From Gallaecimonas pentaromativorans (lineage in GTDB: Bacteria > Pseudomonadota > Gammaproteobacteria > Enterobacterales > Gallaecimonadaceae), in contig NZ_RJUL01000002.1 in NCBI RefSeq assembly GCF_003751625.1, positions 1-64,000 on the forward strand: a stretch of DNA of 64,000 nt, in the 5' to 3' direction. The notes under the pieces are model-generated. The model was not told the DNA's origin. It saw nothing but the letters and a program-made list of their open reading frames with translations, and did not search any database. The translations under genes and the position numbers were made by a program. This document shows, piece by piece, positions 24,828 to 37,396 of this stretch. The stretch's first letter is position 1; each line of letters opens with the position of its first letter.

Positions 24828-25850
24828 CACTTCATGCTCCGCACCGAACGAAGCAACTCTTTTATCAATTGATTCTTGAGGTTCATTCGGAAACCCACCT
24901 GTTTTTGCCATTTTTTCTAAGTCATTCATTTCTGGGATTGGGAAATCGTTTTCAATACAATGTTCTATCAACCAAGCATACAATGACGATACAAGCTTTT
25001 CATTTTCATTTGTTGCGTATCGATCTTCGACATCGAGACTTGCCAATATGAATTGCGCTGATATGCGACGCATCATATCTAAGAGATATTGCTCAGAAGT
25101 TGGGGCAATATTTTCTAGGACGTGCTCTACAACCAAATAGATATAAAACAGCAAATACGGAAGACGACTATAAAAATAATTCCACTGAGAAGATAAGCCT
25201 TTAACCCCTGAAAATATAAAGTTTATATTTAAGTCTTCTGTTTTTATGGAGTGGTGGCTTGTAAATAGATGCATAGCTTTGTTGCATACTCCATCAAAGC
25301 TATCATCGGATCTCTTATCATACCGAAGCTGTGCGATATATTTCGCATCGAGAACCCCATTAAAACCAAGTGAGTCTAAAACTTCAGATATTCTTTTTTC
25401 GTGCCCATCTATTCCACCTGTAATTTTAGGCTGGAGGCGTGACATATCATTCTCAAGATTACTTACAAAAGCACCTTTATCTAACTGCATTTCTTCAAGA
25501 ACAAATAAGCTTTCTTGAATTGGCTTTCTAATGAGCATATAAGCAACTGCCATTTTACCTTTATACGCAGATGAAAGTGCCTCATAAATGCAATGCATCA
25601 TATCTGAAAGAATCGCGGGAAGAACAGTTGCCGATATGATTTTATTTTTATCTTCAATTCTGTCGTTTTTCTTCAGCCAATCAATTATATGCTCTTCATC
25701 AGAAATTGATCTTTTTTCTTCTTCACTAAGATTAACCTCTACGGTGAAAGCATTTGCTTTTTCTCCAGACACAATTATCTGAGTCATTATGTCATGCAAT
25801 ATAAAGCATAGATTATGTGCGTTTTGATATTTTTCTGGAATAGCAACCAT
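24822..25850 (-). CDS. Cassette-borne helical protein, unknown
   Basis: 342 aa, mostly helical, no signal peptide. Residues around 85-125 (YEALSSAYKGKMAVAYMLIR, then PIQESLFVLEEM) give a pattern seen in DUF5677-like helical proteins: a repeated hydrophobic helix with Arg and Glu. Homology to the next cassette product is possible but weak. The gene begins 21 bases after the flanking-element core at 25875, so it is the first cassette of group 2. No clear ribosome site, so translation may be weak or the start misjudged. AT-rich. Function unknown. Confidence 0.7.
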   Translation of the reverse strand: MVAIPEKYQNAHNLCFILHDIMTQIIVSGEKANAFTVEVNLSEEEKRSISDEEHIIDWLKKNDRIEDKNKIISATVLPAILSDMMHCIYEALSSAYKGKMAVAYMLIRKPIQESLFVLEEMQLDKGAFVSNLENDMSRLQPKITGGIDGHEKRISEVLDSLGFNGVLDAKYIAQLRYDKRSDDSFDGVCNKAMHLFTSHHSIKTEDLNINFIFSGVKGLSSQWNYFYSRLPYLLFYIYLVVEHVLENIAPTSEQYLLDMMRRISAQFILASLDVEDRYATNENEKLVSSLYAWLIEHCIENDFPIPEMNDLEKMAKTGGFPNEPQESIDKRVASFGAEHEVV

Positions 25851-25874
25851 TACTCAAAGCACCCTGACGTGGTA

Positions 25875-26520
25875 TAACAGTTTTATTAGCGAGCGCGCTC
25901 GCTTTCACTCATCTGATCAGTTGCTATTTGTTATGCTAACCAACTGACATCCCTATTTATTCTGCACTCATACAGTTTCTTTGACTCGATGAAACCGAGC
26001 GGTCTCGTTTTTATGCGAGACATGCGCTCGTTATCATCACATCGGATGAGTTAAATTATATTACTTTTTAGCAACTTACTACTGGTCGTTCCAGTAAAAG
26101 CGAGCCTAGCGCATTGTCACAATAGCCCTGTTGAGATAGGCGCAACAGATACACTGTATATAAAAACAGTAAACATGAGAGCACGCCTTTTAAACGCCCA
26201 CAACACCAAAACCCATAACGAAGCCACCCGCTCTTTTGCCCGTTAGGTGCAGCGCCTCGCGTGAAGGAATGAGCTGACTAAAGGCAGGGATGCCGGCGGC
26301 CAGCTTGGTAAAGAGCGAAAGACGCGTCGGGGCGAAGCTTGCACAGTGAAGCACCGCTTCGCTGCTGCTGAGCGCGAGCACAGGACGTGCGAGCCGGAAG
26401 GAGCCACCATGGAAGGCTGATAACGCAATATCTCGCTGAGATAACCGGTAAATAAAGGCGTTTTCAAGCCATTGCGGAGTCATTGAAAACCCACGCTACC
26501 GCCCGTAGGTTACAGCCCCC
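25875..26520. repeat. Cassette-flanking element, copy 2 (attI-like)
   Basis: It starts at the TAAC core beside the first cassette of group 2. The palindrome AGCGAGCGCGCTCGCT is identical to copies 1 and 3, as are the GAGCGGTCTCG hairpin and CATCACATCGGATGAG. Further out it is clearly diverged, with shared islands around ACTGGTC, CAACAGATACACTGT and CACGCTACCGCCCGT. It contains the best LexA-type box. No gene is supported between 25850 and 26775; the small frames found there differ from those of the other copies. Confidence 0.75.
26154..26169. promoter_or_regulatory. LexA-type box, element copy 2 (near-consensus)
   Basis: CTGTATATAAAAACAG, flanked by A and TA, is close to the classic SOS consensus TACTGTATATATATACAGTA. 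It is 279 bp from the cassette core. An ATG five bases beyond on the plus strand opens only a 23-codon frame without a ribosome site. Confidence 0.75.
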
Positions 26521-26774
26521 AAATGCTGATATCCCTATCATCGCTGTCCCAAAGAGCTTCCCCGCTCTTTGCAAAACCCCTTTGCTTACATCCACATAAA
26601 CGCAACTTAAACCACCATAACCATATCGATGCTGCGGGTAAACCGTGAGGCATAAAAAAGACAAAAAGATCCAGGTATGCCTGATCCGGGGCTGATGATG
26701 ACTTCGACTTGGGGGCTGACGCCGGTAGAATGGCAATACTCAGGCTCAATTGAGCATTTCAGGGAGGATATTCG

Positions 26775-27032
26775 GTGGTCGAGTTGTTACTGCTTGGGGG
26801 ATTTGGAGTGGCCATGATTGGCATTGGCTACTGCGGGATCATGGCTTACGCCCGTTCCTTCTTTAATGACCCTAAAGCCACTATGTCGGCGGATCTGTTG
26901 ATAGCCCTGATAAAAGGCCCAGGCGCTGTGATTGTGGTGATTTGTGCCATCGCCATGTTCAACGGTTTCTGGCTGGTGTTGGCGCCGCTTTGGGTGTTAG
27001 CGGTTGAGCTACACGCTTACCTATTCCTTTGA
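26775..27032 (+). CDS. Small membrane protein, unknown
   Basis: 85 aa. Transmembrane segments at about residues 2-25, 42-60 and 62-84 leave only a short polar loop (ARSFFNDPKATMSAD). It starts at a GTG with GGGAGGA seven bases upstream and ends before a strong bidirectional terminator shared with metH. GC content is like the core genes, so it is probably not a cassette. No family recognised. Confidence 0.65.
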   Translation: MVELLLLGGFGVAMIGIGYCGIMAYARSFFNDPKATMSADLLIALIKGPGAVIVVICAIAMFNGFWLVLAPLWVLAVELHAYLFL

Positions 27033-27038
27033 CGCTTA

Positions 27039-27070
27039 ATAAAGAAAAACCGCCATCAGGCGGTTTTTCT

Positions 27071-27075
<5 letters not shown>
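27039..27075. terminator. Bidirectional terminator before metH
   Basis: AATAAAGAAAAACCGCC / GGCGGTTTTTCTTTATT, a perfect 17-bp stem with a four-base loop, between convergent genes. Confidence 0.92.
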
Positions 27076-30724
<3,649 letters not shown>

Positions 30725-30794
30725 CGGACACCATTGGACGTTTATACGTTTGGACGGCCATAATACGCAAATTGGCAAAAAACAGGTAGCCCTA

Positions 30795-31376
30795 ATGTCT
30801 CACCAAGCGCGCCAACAGCGACTCAAAGAAAAGGTCGACGCCCGTATCGAGGCCGCCACCATCGAGACCGGCATCTTGCTGGTATTAACCGGCAACGGCA
30901 AAGGCAAGTCCACCGCCGCTTTTGGCACAGTGTGCCGGGCTGTGGGCCATGGCCAAACGGCGGCCGTGGCGCAGTTTATAAAAGGTAGCTGGGCCTGCGG
31001 CGAGCGCGACCTGTTACAAAGCCACGGCGTACCTTTTGCGGTAATGGCCACCGGCTTTACCTGGGACACCCAAAGCCGCGAGCTGGACATGGCCGCCGCC
31101 CAAAAGGTGTGGGAAGAGGCCAAGGCCTGGCTTAAAGAGCCGGCCATTAACCTGGTGGTGCTGGACGAGCTGACCTACATGCTGAGCTATGACTACCTGA
31201 ATATCGACGAGGTGCTCGATGCCATTGCCAACCGCCCTGCCCTGCAACATGTGGTGGTGACCGGCCGCGGCGCTCACCGCCGCCTGCTGGAGATGGCCGA
31301 TACGGTGTCAGAAATCCGCCCGGTCAAACACGCCTTTGACGCTGGCATCAAGGCCCAGCTTGGCCTTGATTACTGA
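30795..31376 (+). CDS. cobO: Cob(I)yrinic acid a,c-diamide adenosyltransferase
   Basis: 193 aa, the normal length for CobO/Btu[13 protein letters not shown] is the reversed P-loop of the family, followed by QFIKGSW, VLDELTY and VTGRGAH. It transfers the adenosyl group from ATP to cob(I)alamin or corrinoid precursors, giving adenosylcobalamin. The family start [14 protein letters not shown] at 30795 is chosen; the frame is open further upstream but only through metH antisense. Divergent from metH by 70 bp; both belong to B12 metabolism. A terminator follows. Confidence 0.95.
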   Translation: MSHQARQQRLKEKVDARIEAATIETGILLVLTGNGKGKSTAAFGTVCRAVGHGQTAAVAQFIKGSWACGERDLLQSHGVPFAVMATGFTWDTQSRELDMAAAQKVWEEAKAWLKEPAINLVVLDELTYMLSYDYLNIDEVLDAIANRPALQHVVVTGRGAHRRLLEMADTVSEIRPVKHAFDAGIKAQLGLDY

Positions 31377-31380
31377 CAGC

Positions 31381-31408
31381 AAAAAGCCCCGCAAGAGCGG
31401 GGCTTTTT
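31381..31408. terminator. Bidirectional terminator between cobO and the oxidase genes
   Basis: AAAAAGCCCCGC / GCGGGGCTTTTT with a four-base loop. Confidence 0.9.
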
Positions 31409-31409
31409 G

Positions 31410-32420
31410 TTAGTGGTGGTAACCGTCGCCGAGGCGAACCTTACCTCTAAACACGTAGTAGGACCACGCCGTATAGCCGAGGATAACCGGCAAGATCAGC
31501 AGCGCCCCCACCAGCGCAAACCCCTGGCTTTGCGGCGGTGAAGAGGCCTGTTCAAGGGTTATGCCGGGCGGAATAACGTGCGGCCAAATGCTGATGATAA
31601 GGCCGCTGTATCCCAAAAAGACCAGCACTAGGGTCAGCACAAAGGGCGCCATATGGGGCTTGCCGCTCACCGACCGCACCAAAGCCCAACAGGCAAGCAG
31701 GGTTAGTACCGGTACCGGCAGGAAGAAGTACAGGTTCGGCAGGCTAAACCAGCGGGCAAAGACCGCTGGCGATTGCAGCGGTGTCCACAGACTCACCGCC
31801 AGCATGAACACCAGCAGCAAGGCCACCAGTTGGCGACTAAGCTGGCACACTTGGGCATAAAGCCGCCCTTCTGTCTTTAGCACCAGCCAGGTGCTGCCCA
31901 GCAGGGCATAAGTTACCACCAGCCCCAGGCCGCAAAAGAGGCTAAAGGGGCTGAGCCAGTCAAAAATGCCACCGGCGTAGGCGTTATCCACCACCTTGAT
32001 GCCCTGCACAAAACTGCCCAGCACCACCCCCTGGCTGAAGGTGGCCAGCAACGAGCCACTGAAGAAGGCTTTGTCCCAAAAGGGCCGGTGGGATTCGTCG
32101 GATTTAAAGCGGAACTCAAAGGCTACCCCGCGCCAAATCAGGCCAATCAACATGGCCAGCAGCGGCAAGTAAAGGGCGCTTAAGATCACCGAATAGGCCA
32201 GAGGGAAGGCGGCCATCAGGCCTGCACCACCCAGCACCAGCCAGGTTTCGTTGCCGTCCCACACCGGGGCCACGGTGTTCACCATCAAATCCCGTTCCTG
32301 GCGGTCTTTTATCAAAGGGAAGAGAATGCCAATGCCAAGATCAAAGCCGTCCATGACGATGTAAAGCATCACCCCAAGGGCGATGATCACCGCCCAGATC
32401 ACCGGTAAGTCGATACCCAT
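31410..32420 (-). CDS. cydB: Cytochrome bd-type (cyanide-insensitive) quinol oxidase subunit II
   Basis: 336 aa, eight or nine transmembrane helices. Family signatures MDGFDLGIGILFP and APVWDGNETWLVLGG lie in the first 75 residues. It pairs with subunit I to oxidise quinol and reduce oxygen to water in the inner membrane without pumping protons, important at low oxygen or when haem-copper oxidases are inhibited. It overlaps the subunit I stop by one base (TGATG). No CydX-type small subunit gene was found downstream before the terminator. Confidence 0.95.
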   Translation of the reverse strand: MGIDLPVIWAVIIALGVMLYIVMDGFDLGIGILFPLIKDRQERDLMVNTVAPVWDGNETWLVLGGAGLMAAFPLAYSVILSALYLPLLAMLIGLIWRGVAFEFRFKSDESHRPFWDKAFFSGSLLATFSQGVVLGSFVQGIKVVDNAYAGGIFDWLSPFSLFCGLGLVVTYALLGSTWLVLKTEGRLYAQVCQLSRQLVALLLVFMLAVSLWTPLQSPAVFARWFSLPNLYFFLPVPVLTLLACWALVRSVSGKPHMAPFVLTLVLVFLGYSGLIISIWPHVIPPGITLEQASSPPQSQGFALVGALLILPVILGYTAWSYYVFRGKVRLGDGYHH

Positions 32421-33826
32421 CAGTGTGTCTCCTCGTCGTACAGACCTTCTTCTGCGGCGCTTAACGGCCGTGCCGGGCTATGGTTGGGGTCGGGGTTTAC
32501 GGGCGATGCCTGCTGTGGGCCCTTGGCTGCCAGGCGCAGCAGGTAATACACCCCGGTGCCAAACACCAGCAGGTAAACCACGATGATGGTGATAAGGGTG
32601 CCCGCCATGGCGGCAGCCGCGTGGTTGGATACCGCGTCTTTGGTGCGCATCAGGCCATACACCACCCAGGGTTGGCGGCCAATTTCGGTGGTCATCCACC
32701 CCGCCAAAAGCGCAACCAGCCCGCTTGGCCCCATCAGTAGCGCAAAGCGCAAGAAACCGCCGTGGTTGTAGAGCCGGCCTTTTGTTCTTAGCCAAAGCCC
32801 CCAAAACGCTAAGGCCAGCATCAACATGCCAAGCAGCACCATCACCCGGAAGGTCCAAAACACCACCGGCACATTGGGCCGGTCTTCCTTGGGGAAGTCT
32901 TTGAGGGCCGGAATTTGGCCGCTGAAGCTATGGGTAAGGATCAGGCTGCCAAGATGAGGCACCTCAAGGGCGAAGTGGTTGGTCTCGTCGTCGTTGCTTG
33001 GCAGAGCAAACAGCACTAAAGGCACTGCCTCACCTGGGCGGTTTTGCCAGTGCGCCTCAATTGCCGCAAGCTTGGCCGGTTGGTGCTCCAGGGTGTTAAT
33101 GCCATGGGCATCCCCCACCAACAGCTGTAGCGGCATGGCGCCAAGCAGCATCCACATGGCCATGGACAGCATCTTTTTCACCGCGCCGTTGCCGTTGCCC
33201 TTTAGCAGATGCCAGGCCGCCGTTGCCGCCACGAACAGCGCGGTGCTGAGGTAGGCCGCCAGCACCATGTGCGGCAGGCGGTAGAAAAAGGACGGGTTGA
33301 AGATGATGCGAAACCAGTCAACCGGTATCACCTTGCCATCTACGACCTCAAAGCCCTGCGGGGTTTGCATCCAGCTGTTGGAAGCGAGGATCCAGGTGGC
33401 GGAGATCAAGGTGCCCAGCGCCACCATCAAGGTGGCGAAATAGTGCATGCGCGGGCTAACCCGGTCCCAGCCGAACAGCTGTACGCCAAGAAAACCGGCC
33501 TCAAGGAAAAAGGCGGTCAGCACCTCGTAACTGAGCAGCGGTCCGGTCACGGAGCCTGCAAAGGTGGAGAAATAACTCCAGTTGGTGCCGAACTGGTAGG
33601 CCATCACGATGCCGGAGACCACACCCATGGCGAAGTTAACGGCAAAGATCTTGGACCAGAAAAAATACAAGTCTTTGTAAACGTGTTCTTTTTTCCAAAG
33701 CCATAGGCCTTCCAGCACAGCCAGGAAGGACGCCAGGCCAATGGTGATGGCCGGAAAGATAATGTGAAAAGACACGGTAAACCCGAACTGGAGTCGGGCC
33801 AGGTGCAAAGCATCAAAGAAGCCCAT
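32420..33826 (-). CDS. cydA: Cytochrome bd-type (cyanide-insensitive, CioA-like) quinol oxidase subunit I
   Basis: 468 aa, shorter than E. coli CydA (522) and in the CioA range, with a short Q-loop. Expected haem ligands are present: the His in SFHIIFPAITIGLAS near the N-terminus, the His in RLPHMVLAAY and the Met in FRVMVLLGMLML. It binds haem b558, b595 and d and holds the quinol site. First gene of a two-gene operon with subunit II. A MocR-type regulator gene starts 180 bp away on the other strand; whether it controls this operon is unknown. Confidence 0.94.
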   Translation of the reverse strand: MGFFDALHLARLQFGFTVSFHIIFPAITIGLASFLAVLEGLWLWKKEHVYKDLYFFWSKIFAVNFAMGVVSGIVMAYQFGTNWSYFSTFAGSVTGPLLSYEVLTAFFLEAGFLGVQLFGWDRVSPRMHYFATLMVALGTLISATWILASNSWMQTPQGFEVVDGKVIPVDWFRIIFNPSFFYRLPHMVLAAYLSTALFVAATAAWHLLKGNGNGAVKKMLSMAMWMLLGAMPLQLLVGDAHGINTLEHQPAKLAAIEAHWQNRPGEAVPLVLFALPSNDDETNHFALEVPHLGSLILTHSFSGQIPALKDFPKEDRPNVPVVFWTFRVMVLLGMLMLALAFWGLWLRTKGRLYNHGGFLRFALLMGPSGLVALLAGWMTTEIGRQPWVVYGLMRTKDAVSNHAAAAMAGTLITIIVVYLLVFGTGVYYLLRLAAKGPQQASPVNPDPNHSPARPLSAAEEGLYDEETH

Positions 33827-33932
33827 AAAAAGCCCCTCCGTGCCGGTAGCAATAACGAAGCAGTGTTTGGATTGTCATGGTATGCCCCTTGGTTTGGCGA
33901 GCGGGGCTAGCCTAGGGCGCGCATACAATTGA

Positions 33933-33969
33933 GAACAGACACTGTTTTTTTAATTTTTATAGGAACAGA
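33933..33969. promoter_or_regulatory. Repeated GAACAGA motif upstream of the MocR gene
   Basis: GAACAGA at 33933-33939 and 33963-33969, exactly 30 bp apart. The first is part of AACAG-ACA-CTGTT, a small perfect palindrome. MocR regulators often bind direct repeats near their own promoters, so these are candidate sites for the gene at 34006 or for the divergent oxidase operon. Confidence 0.4.
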
Positions 33970-34005
33970 TTACACTGAAGCCCCAATTTAGCCGGAGCCA
34001 AGCCC

Positions 34006-35436
34006 GTGGCCTTTCGTTACCAGCGCCTGACCAGAGCCTTATTAGACGACATTCAAAAAGGCCGTTGGCAGGCCGGAGACATGCTGCCGTCGGTGCGGCA
34101 GCTCATGCAGCGTTTGCAGCTGTCTCGGGCAACAGTGCTGCACGCACTTGGCGAACTGGAAGCCCAAGGCTGGGTGGAAGCGCAGCCAAGGCGCGGTTAC
34201 TTTGTGAACCCGCGCCCGGCAAAGGCGCCCACCGCTACCCCCTCAAGCCTTGAGGCCGCCCCACGGCTGCTGAGCATTGATGATGTGGTGCATGATGTGA
34301 TGCTTAAAGGCGCCGCCTTCGATCTGCTGCCCGCCGAGAGCCGCTTTGACGCCAAGCCCCCCGCCATTGAGCTGCTGCACCGGGCCATCAGCCGGGCCAT
34401 GCGCCATACCAAGGGCGCGCAGCATCAGCATTATGAAGACCCAGCCGGCCTGCCTGAGCTTCGCGACACCCTGGCCCACAGGCTTCGCCAGCAAGGCTGC
34501 ACGTCGCAGGCCGCCGACATTGTGGTAACCCACGGTTGCCAGCACGCCCTGTTGCTGGCGCTGAAAAGCTGCACCCAGCCTGGGGATGTGGTGGCGGTGG
34601 AAAGCCCAGGGTATTTCGGTACCTTGCAGCTACTGCAAGAGCTTGGCCTTAAAGTGCTGGAACTACCTTGCGACCCGGCTACCGGCCTTAACCCCGCCGA
34701 TGTCGCCAAGGCCCTGACCCAATGGCCAATCACGGCGCTGGTATTAACCCCCAGTTTTGCCACCCCTACCGGCGCCCTTATGCCGCTTGAGGCGCGCCTT
34801 GCACTGGCGGCCTTGGCAAAGCAGCACCGGCTGACCCTGATAGAAGATCACATCTACGCCGAGCTTTCGTTCAGCAGCGCCCCCTTGCCGCCAATGCTGG
34901 CGCTTGCCCCCGAGCACACCTTGCTGTGCAGCTCGTTTTCAAAGAGTTTGTCGCGGGATTTACGCCTGGGCTATGTAGCAGGCCCCGCCTTTACCAAGCG
35001 CCTGGCCCAGCTAAAACAGATAACCTCCCTTGCCAGTAACCGCCTTATCGAGCAGGGCCTGGACGAGTTTATCCGCCGAGGCGATTACGACCGCCACCTA
35101 CGCCGGGAGCAGCAAAGCCTGCGGGTGCAGCGCAATGCACTGCTCGACTTGCTGGCCCAGCACTTTAGCGATTGCCACCACAGGGTGCCCGATGGCGGCT
35201 TGTGCCTTTGGCTGAACCTGGAGCCAGAGCTTGATACCCTGGCGCTTTATCAGCGCGCCCGGCAAGAGGGCATCATGATCACACCTGGGCCCATGTTCAC
35301 CAGCCAGCAGGGGCTTTACCGCCACTGCCTGCGGCTGAGCTTTGCCCACCCCTGGAGCGGGCCAAGGCGCCAGGCCCTGGCACGGCTTCGTGTTTTGGTT
35401 GACGGGCTTAAGCGGGGCGGTAAATCTGAAATTTAA
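34006..35436 (+). CDS. MocR-type GntR/aminotransferase-fold transcriptional regulator
   Basis: 476 aa. The N-terminal GntR winged helix (residues 1-75; LQLSRATVLHALGELEAQGW) is joined to a class I aminotransferase-like domain (about 110-465), with the PLP lysine in CSSFSKSLSRDLRLGY. MocR proteins use PLP or an aldimine as sensor for genes of vitamin B6, taurine, GABA or transport. It starts at a GTG eight bases after GGAG. Its end overlaps the convergent flavin-reductase-like gene by about 29 bases. Target genes unknown. Confidence 0.9.
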   Translation: MAFRYQRLTRALLDDIQKGRWQAGDMLPSVRQLMQRLQLSRATVLHALGELEAQGWVEAQPRRGYFVNPRPAKAPTATPSSLEAAPRLLSIDDVVHDVMLKGAAFDLLPAESRFDAKPPAIELLHRAISRAMRHTKGAQHQHYEDPAGLPELRDTLAHRLRQQGCTSQAADIVVTHGCQHALLLALKSCTQPGDVVAVESPGYFGTLQLLQELGLKVLELPCDPATGLNPADVAKALTQWPITALVLTPSFATPTGALMPLEARLALAALAKQHRLTLIEDHIYAELSFSSAPLPPMLALAPEHTLLCSSFSKSLSRDLRLGYVAGPAFTKRLAQLKQITSLASNRLIEQGLDEFIRRGDYDRHLRREQQSLRVQRNALLDLLAQHFSDCHHRVPDGGLCLWLNLEPELDTLALYQRARQEGIMITPGPMFTSQQGLYRHCLRLSFAHPWSGPRRQALARLRVLVDGLKRGGKSEI

Positions 35437-36031
35437 GCGCTTCGCTGATGGTGAAGTAATCGGCCGGGCCGCCGCCGCGAAGGGCTGGCTGGGCGGCGAT
35501 GGTGTCAAAGACGCCGTCTTTTAAAAGACCCTTGTCGATATGCACCCCTACCACTTCCCCCAACACCAGCCAGGTATTTACCGCATCGCCACTGGCGGTG
35601 GTGAGCTGAATGCATTGGCTGAGCTTGCACTCAAAGGCCACTGGGGTCTGTGCCACATGAGGCACGGCAACCACACTTGAGGCCTTGGGGGTCAACCCCG
35701 CCAGTTGGAATTCGTCCACCTGCGGGCCAACAGCGGCGCAGGTTTGGTTCATTTTTTCTGCCAGCGGTTTGGTCACCAGGTTCCAGCAAAATTCGCCGGT
35801 CTCTTGGATGTTTTTGAGGCTGTCTTTGGCGCCGATGCTGGCAAAGCCGATGATGGGCGGCACGTAGTTAAAGGCGTTAAAAAAACTGTAGGGCGCAAGG
35901 TTTAGCACGCCGTCGCCGCTTTGACTGGAGATCCAGCCGATGGGCCGAGGCGCGATGATGCTGTTAAAGGGGTCGTGGGCCAGGCCGTGGCCCAGGGATG
36001 GCTGGTAAAAATGCATCTGTGACATAGACAT
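35408..36031 (-). CDS. Flavin reductase-like FMN-binding protein
   Basis: 207 aa, FMN-binding split-barrel family. IIAPRPIGWISSQ near the N-terminus, LAPYSFFNAFNYVPPIIGFAS and ETGEFCWNLV are typical of the flavin reductase/DIM6-NTAB group, which uses NAD(P)H to reduce FMN or carries FMN itself. No signal peptide. The 3' end overlaps the convergent MocR gene, so transcripts are antisense there. The csaA-like gene lies 22 bp upstream on the same strand, so they may form a unit. Substrate not known. Confidence 0.87.
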   Translation of the reverse strand: MSMSQMHFYQPSLGHGLAHDPFNSIIAPRPIGWISSQSGDGVLNLAPYSFFNAFNYVPPIIGFASIGAKDSLKNIQETGEFCWNLVTKPLAEKMNQTCAAVGPQVDEFQLAGLTPKASSVVAVPHVAQTPVAFECKLSQCIQLTTASGDAVNTWLVLGEVVGVHIDKGLLKDGVFDTIAAQPALRGGGPADYFTISEALKFQIYRPA

Positions 36032-36052
36032 CTCGTTTTACTGAACCGGCGC

Positions 36053-36391
36053 TTAGAGCAGCCGGGTGCCAAGGGGCACGGGTTTGTCCGGTACGCAAAG
36101 GGCGACGGCGCCGTTTTGGTCGTGAAAGCCGGTCACCAGGCACTCGGACATCAAAGGCCCAATCTGCTTTTTCGGAAAATTCACCACCGCCACCACCTGG
36201 CGACCCACCAGTTCTTCTGGTGTGTAGTGGTGGGTAATTTGCGCCGAAGATTTTCGCACACCGAGCCCCGGGCCAAAATCCACCTGCAACACATAGGCGG
36301 GCTTTCGGGCCTCTTTAAACACCTCGGCGGCGATGACCTGCCCTACCCGCAGCTCCACTTTTAAAAAGTCGTCAAAACCGATGTGTTCCAT
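36053..36391 (-). CDS. csaA: CsaA-type tRNA-binding protein/chaperone
   Basis: 112 aa, a single OB-fold tRNA-binding domain. LKVELRVGQVIAAEVFKEARKPAYVL and VAVVNFPKKQIGP match the CsaA group, homodimers related to the C-terminal domain of methionyl-tRNA synthetase, suggested to act as export chaperones or tRNA binders. It lies 22 bp upstream of the flavin-reductase-like gene and is probably co-transcribed. The natural role in gammaproteobacteria is not established. Confidence 0.9.
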   Translation of the reverse strand: MEHIGFDDFLKVELRVGQVIAAEVFKEARKPAYVLQVDFGPGLGVRKSSAQITHHYTPEELVGRQVVAVVNFPKKQIGPLMSECLVTGFHDQNGAVALCVPDKPVPLGTRLL

Positions 36392-36700
36392 GGGTGTTGC
36401 TCCTTGTGGGTCGGGCCTTGGGCCAGCGCCAGCTCCAGCGCTTTTGTGGCTTTCAATGCTGATTGAAATTTCACTATACGCATCAATAGCTTGGTTTTAA
36501 AAGTGAGAGGCCTGCCACCTTTATGAAAATTGATCACAAAGTGAGTGGTTAAATTTCATCCTGTTGCCAGAAATAGGCTATAGCTTGTAGGTGCGTATTT
36601 TTCATTCTCAGGGAAGTGGCTTTCATATGGACACCAGCGCCTTTCCTGCCGATACGCCCGGATACCCCCAACATCCCCCAACTTCGTTAAGGAAGCCCCC

Positions 36701-37273
36701 ATGAAGACCTTTAAAGTCGAAGACTTCGTCGACCCCAATCTGGCCAAGGCTCTGGCCGAGTGGAAGGACTTTTACAACCACTCCATGAGCAAGGCCATTG
36801 ATCTGTCCAGCGCTTATACCCCTGTCAAGGACGCCATGCAGGCAGGAGAATCCTTCATGGACACCCTCAAGCAGGCCAAGTGGCAGCAACCTGACATGGA
36901 CAGCCTGATGAAGACCCCAAGCGTTGATCCGGCGGCCTATAGCGAGCTTTCCGAGCTGCACACCAGCACCGTCAACAAGCTCTGGGAGCACTACACCCAA
37001 TCGCTGAAAACCACCCAAAGCTACGGCGAGAAACTGGCCGACATGGCCAAAGAGCCCAAGTCTCCCCAGACCATGATGGCCACCTATTTGAGCTCCACCC
37101 TGGACGCCTTCAAGCAATACCAGGACGGCATCAACGCGCAACTCGCCACCCTTGGCGAGATGCAAAGCGCTTACAAAGGCTGGTTTGAGAAAAACTGCCT
37201 GGACAAAACCGCCATGGCCCCTGCCAAGGCGCCGGTAAAAGCAGCCGCCAAGAAGGAACCGGCTGCTGCCTGA
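36701..37273 (+). CDS. Phasin family protein (polyhydroxyalkanoate granule)
   Basis: 190 aa, all helical, no signal peptide. Amphipathic helices with AYTPVKDAMQAGESFMDTLK and LGEMQSAYKGWFEKNC match the phasin fold. The Ala/Lys/Pro tail (KAPVKAAAKKEPAAA) resembles granule or nucleoid-contact tails. Phasins coat intracellular PHA granules and limit their size. AAGGAAG precedes the ATG. Next come a depolymerase gene and a second phasin gene on the same strand; a terminator after this gene suggests it is also expressed alone. No PHA synthase is in the window. Confidence 0.88.
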   Translation: MKTFKVEDFVDPNLAKALAEWKDFYNHSMSKAIDLSSAYTPVKDAMQAGESFMDTLKQAKWQQPDMDSLMKTPSVDPAAYSELSELHTSTVNKLWEHYTQSLKTTQSYGEKLADMAKEPKSPQTMMATYLSSTLDAFKQYQDGINAQLATLGEMQSAYKGWFEKNCLDKTAMAPAKAPVKAAAKKEPAAA

Positions 37274-37287
37274 GCCCCGGCTCCTTT

Positions 37288-37316
37288 AAAAAGCGCCCCT
37301 TGCGGGCGCTTTTTTT
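37288..37316 (+). terminator. Terminator after the first phasin gene
   Basis: AAAAAGCGCCC / GGGCGCTTTTTTT with a short loop, between the phasin and the depolymerase genes. Confidence 0.85.
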
Positions 37317-37396
37317 GAGGGGAAGGGGTTCCCGCATCCCAAAAGCCCGCGGGCGTTTAGGCTTAAACCGCCCCAATCCAGGGAAGGAGAACCCAG

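Noticed and set aside
26174-26245. Small plus-strand frame starting five bases after the LexA-type box in element copy 2
   Set aside because: Only 23 codons, no ribosome site, and not present in copies 1 and 3.
31380-31420. A CydX-type small subunit gene after cydB
   Set aside because: Only a terminator lies between cydB and the convergent cobO; there is no room for a small gene.
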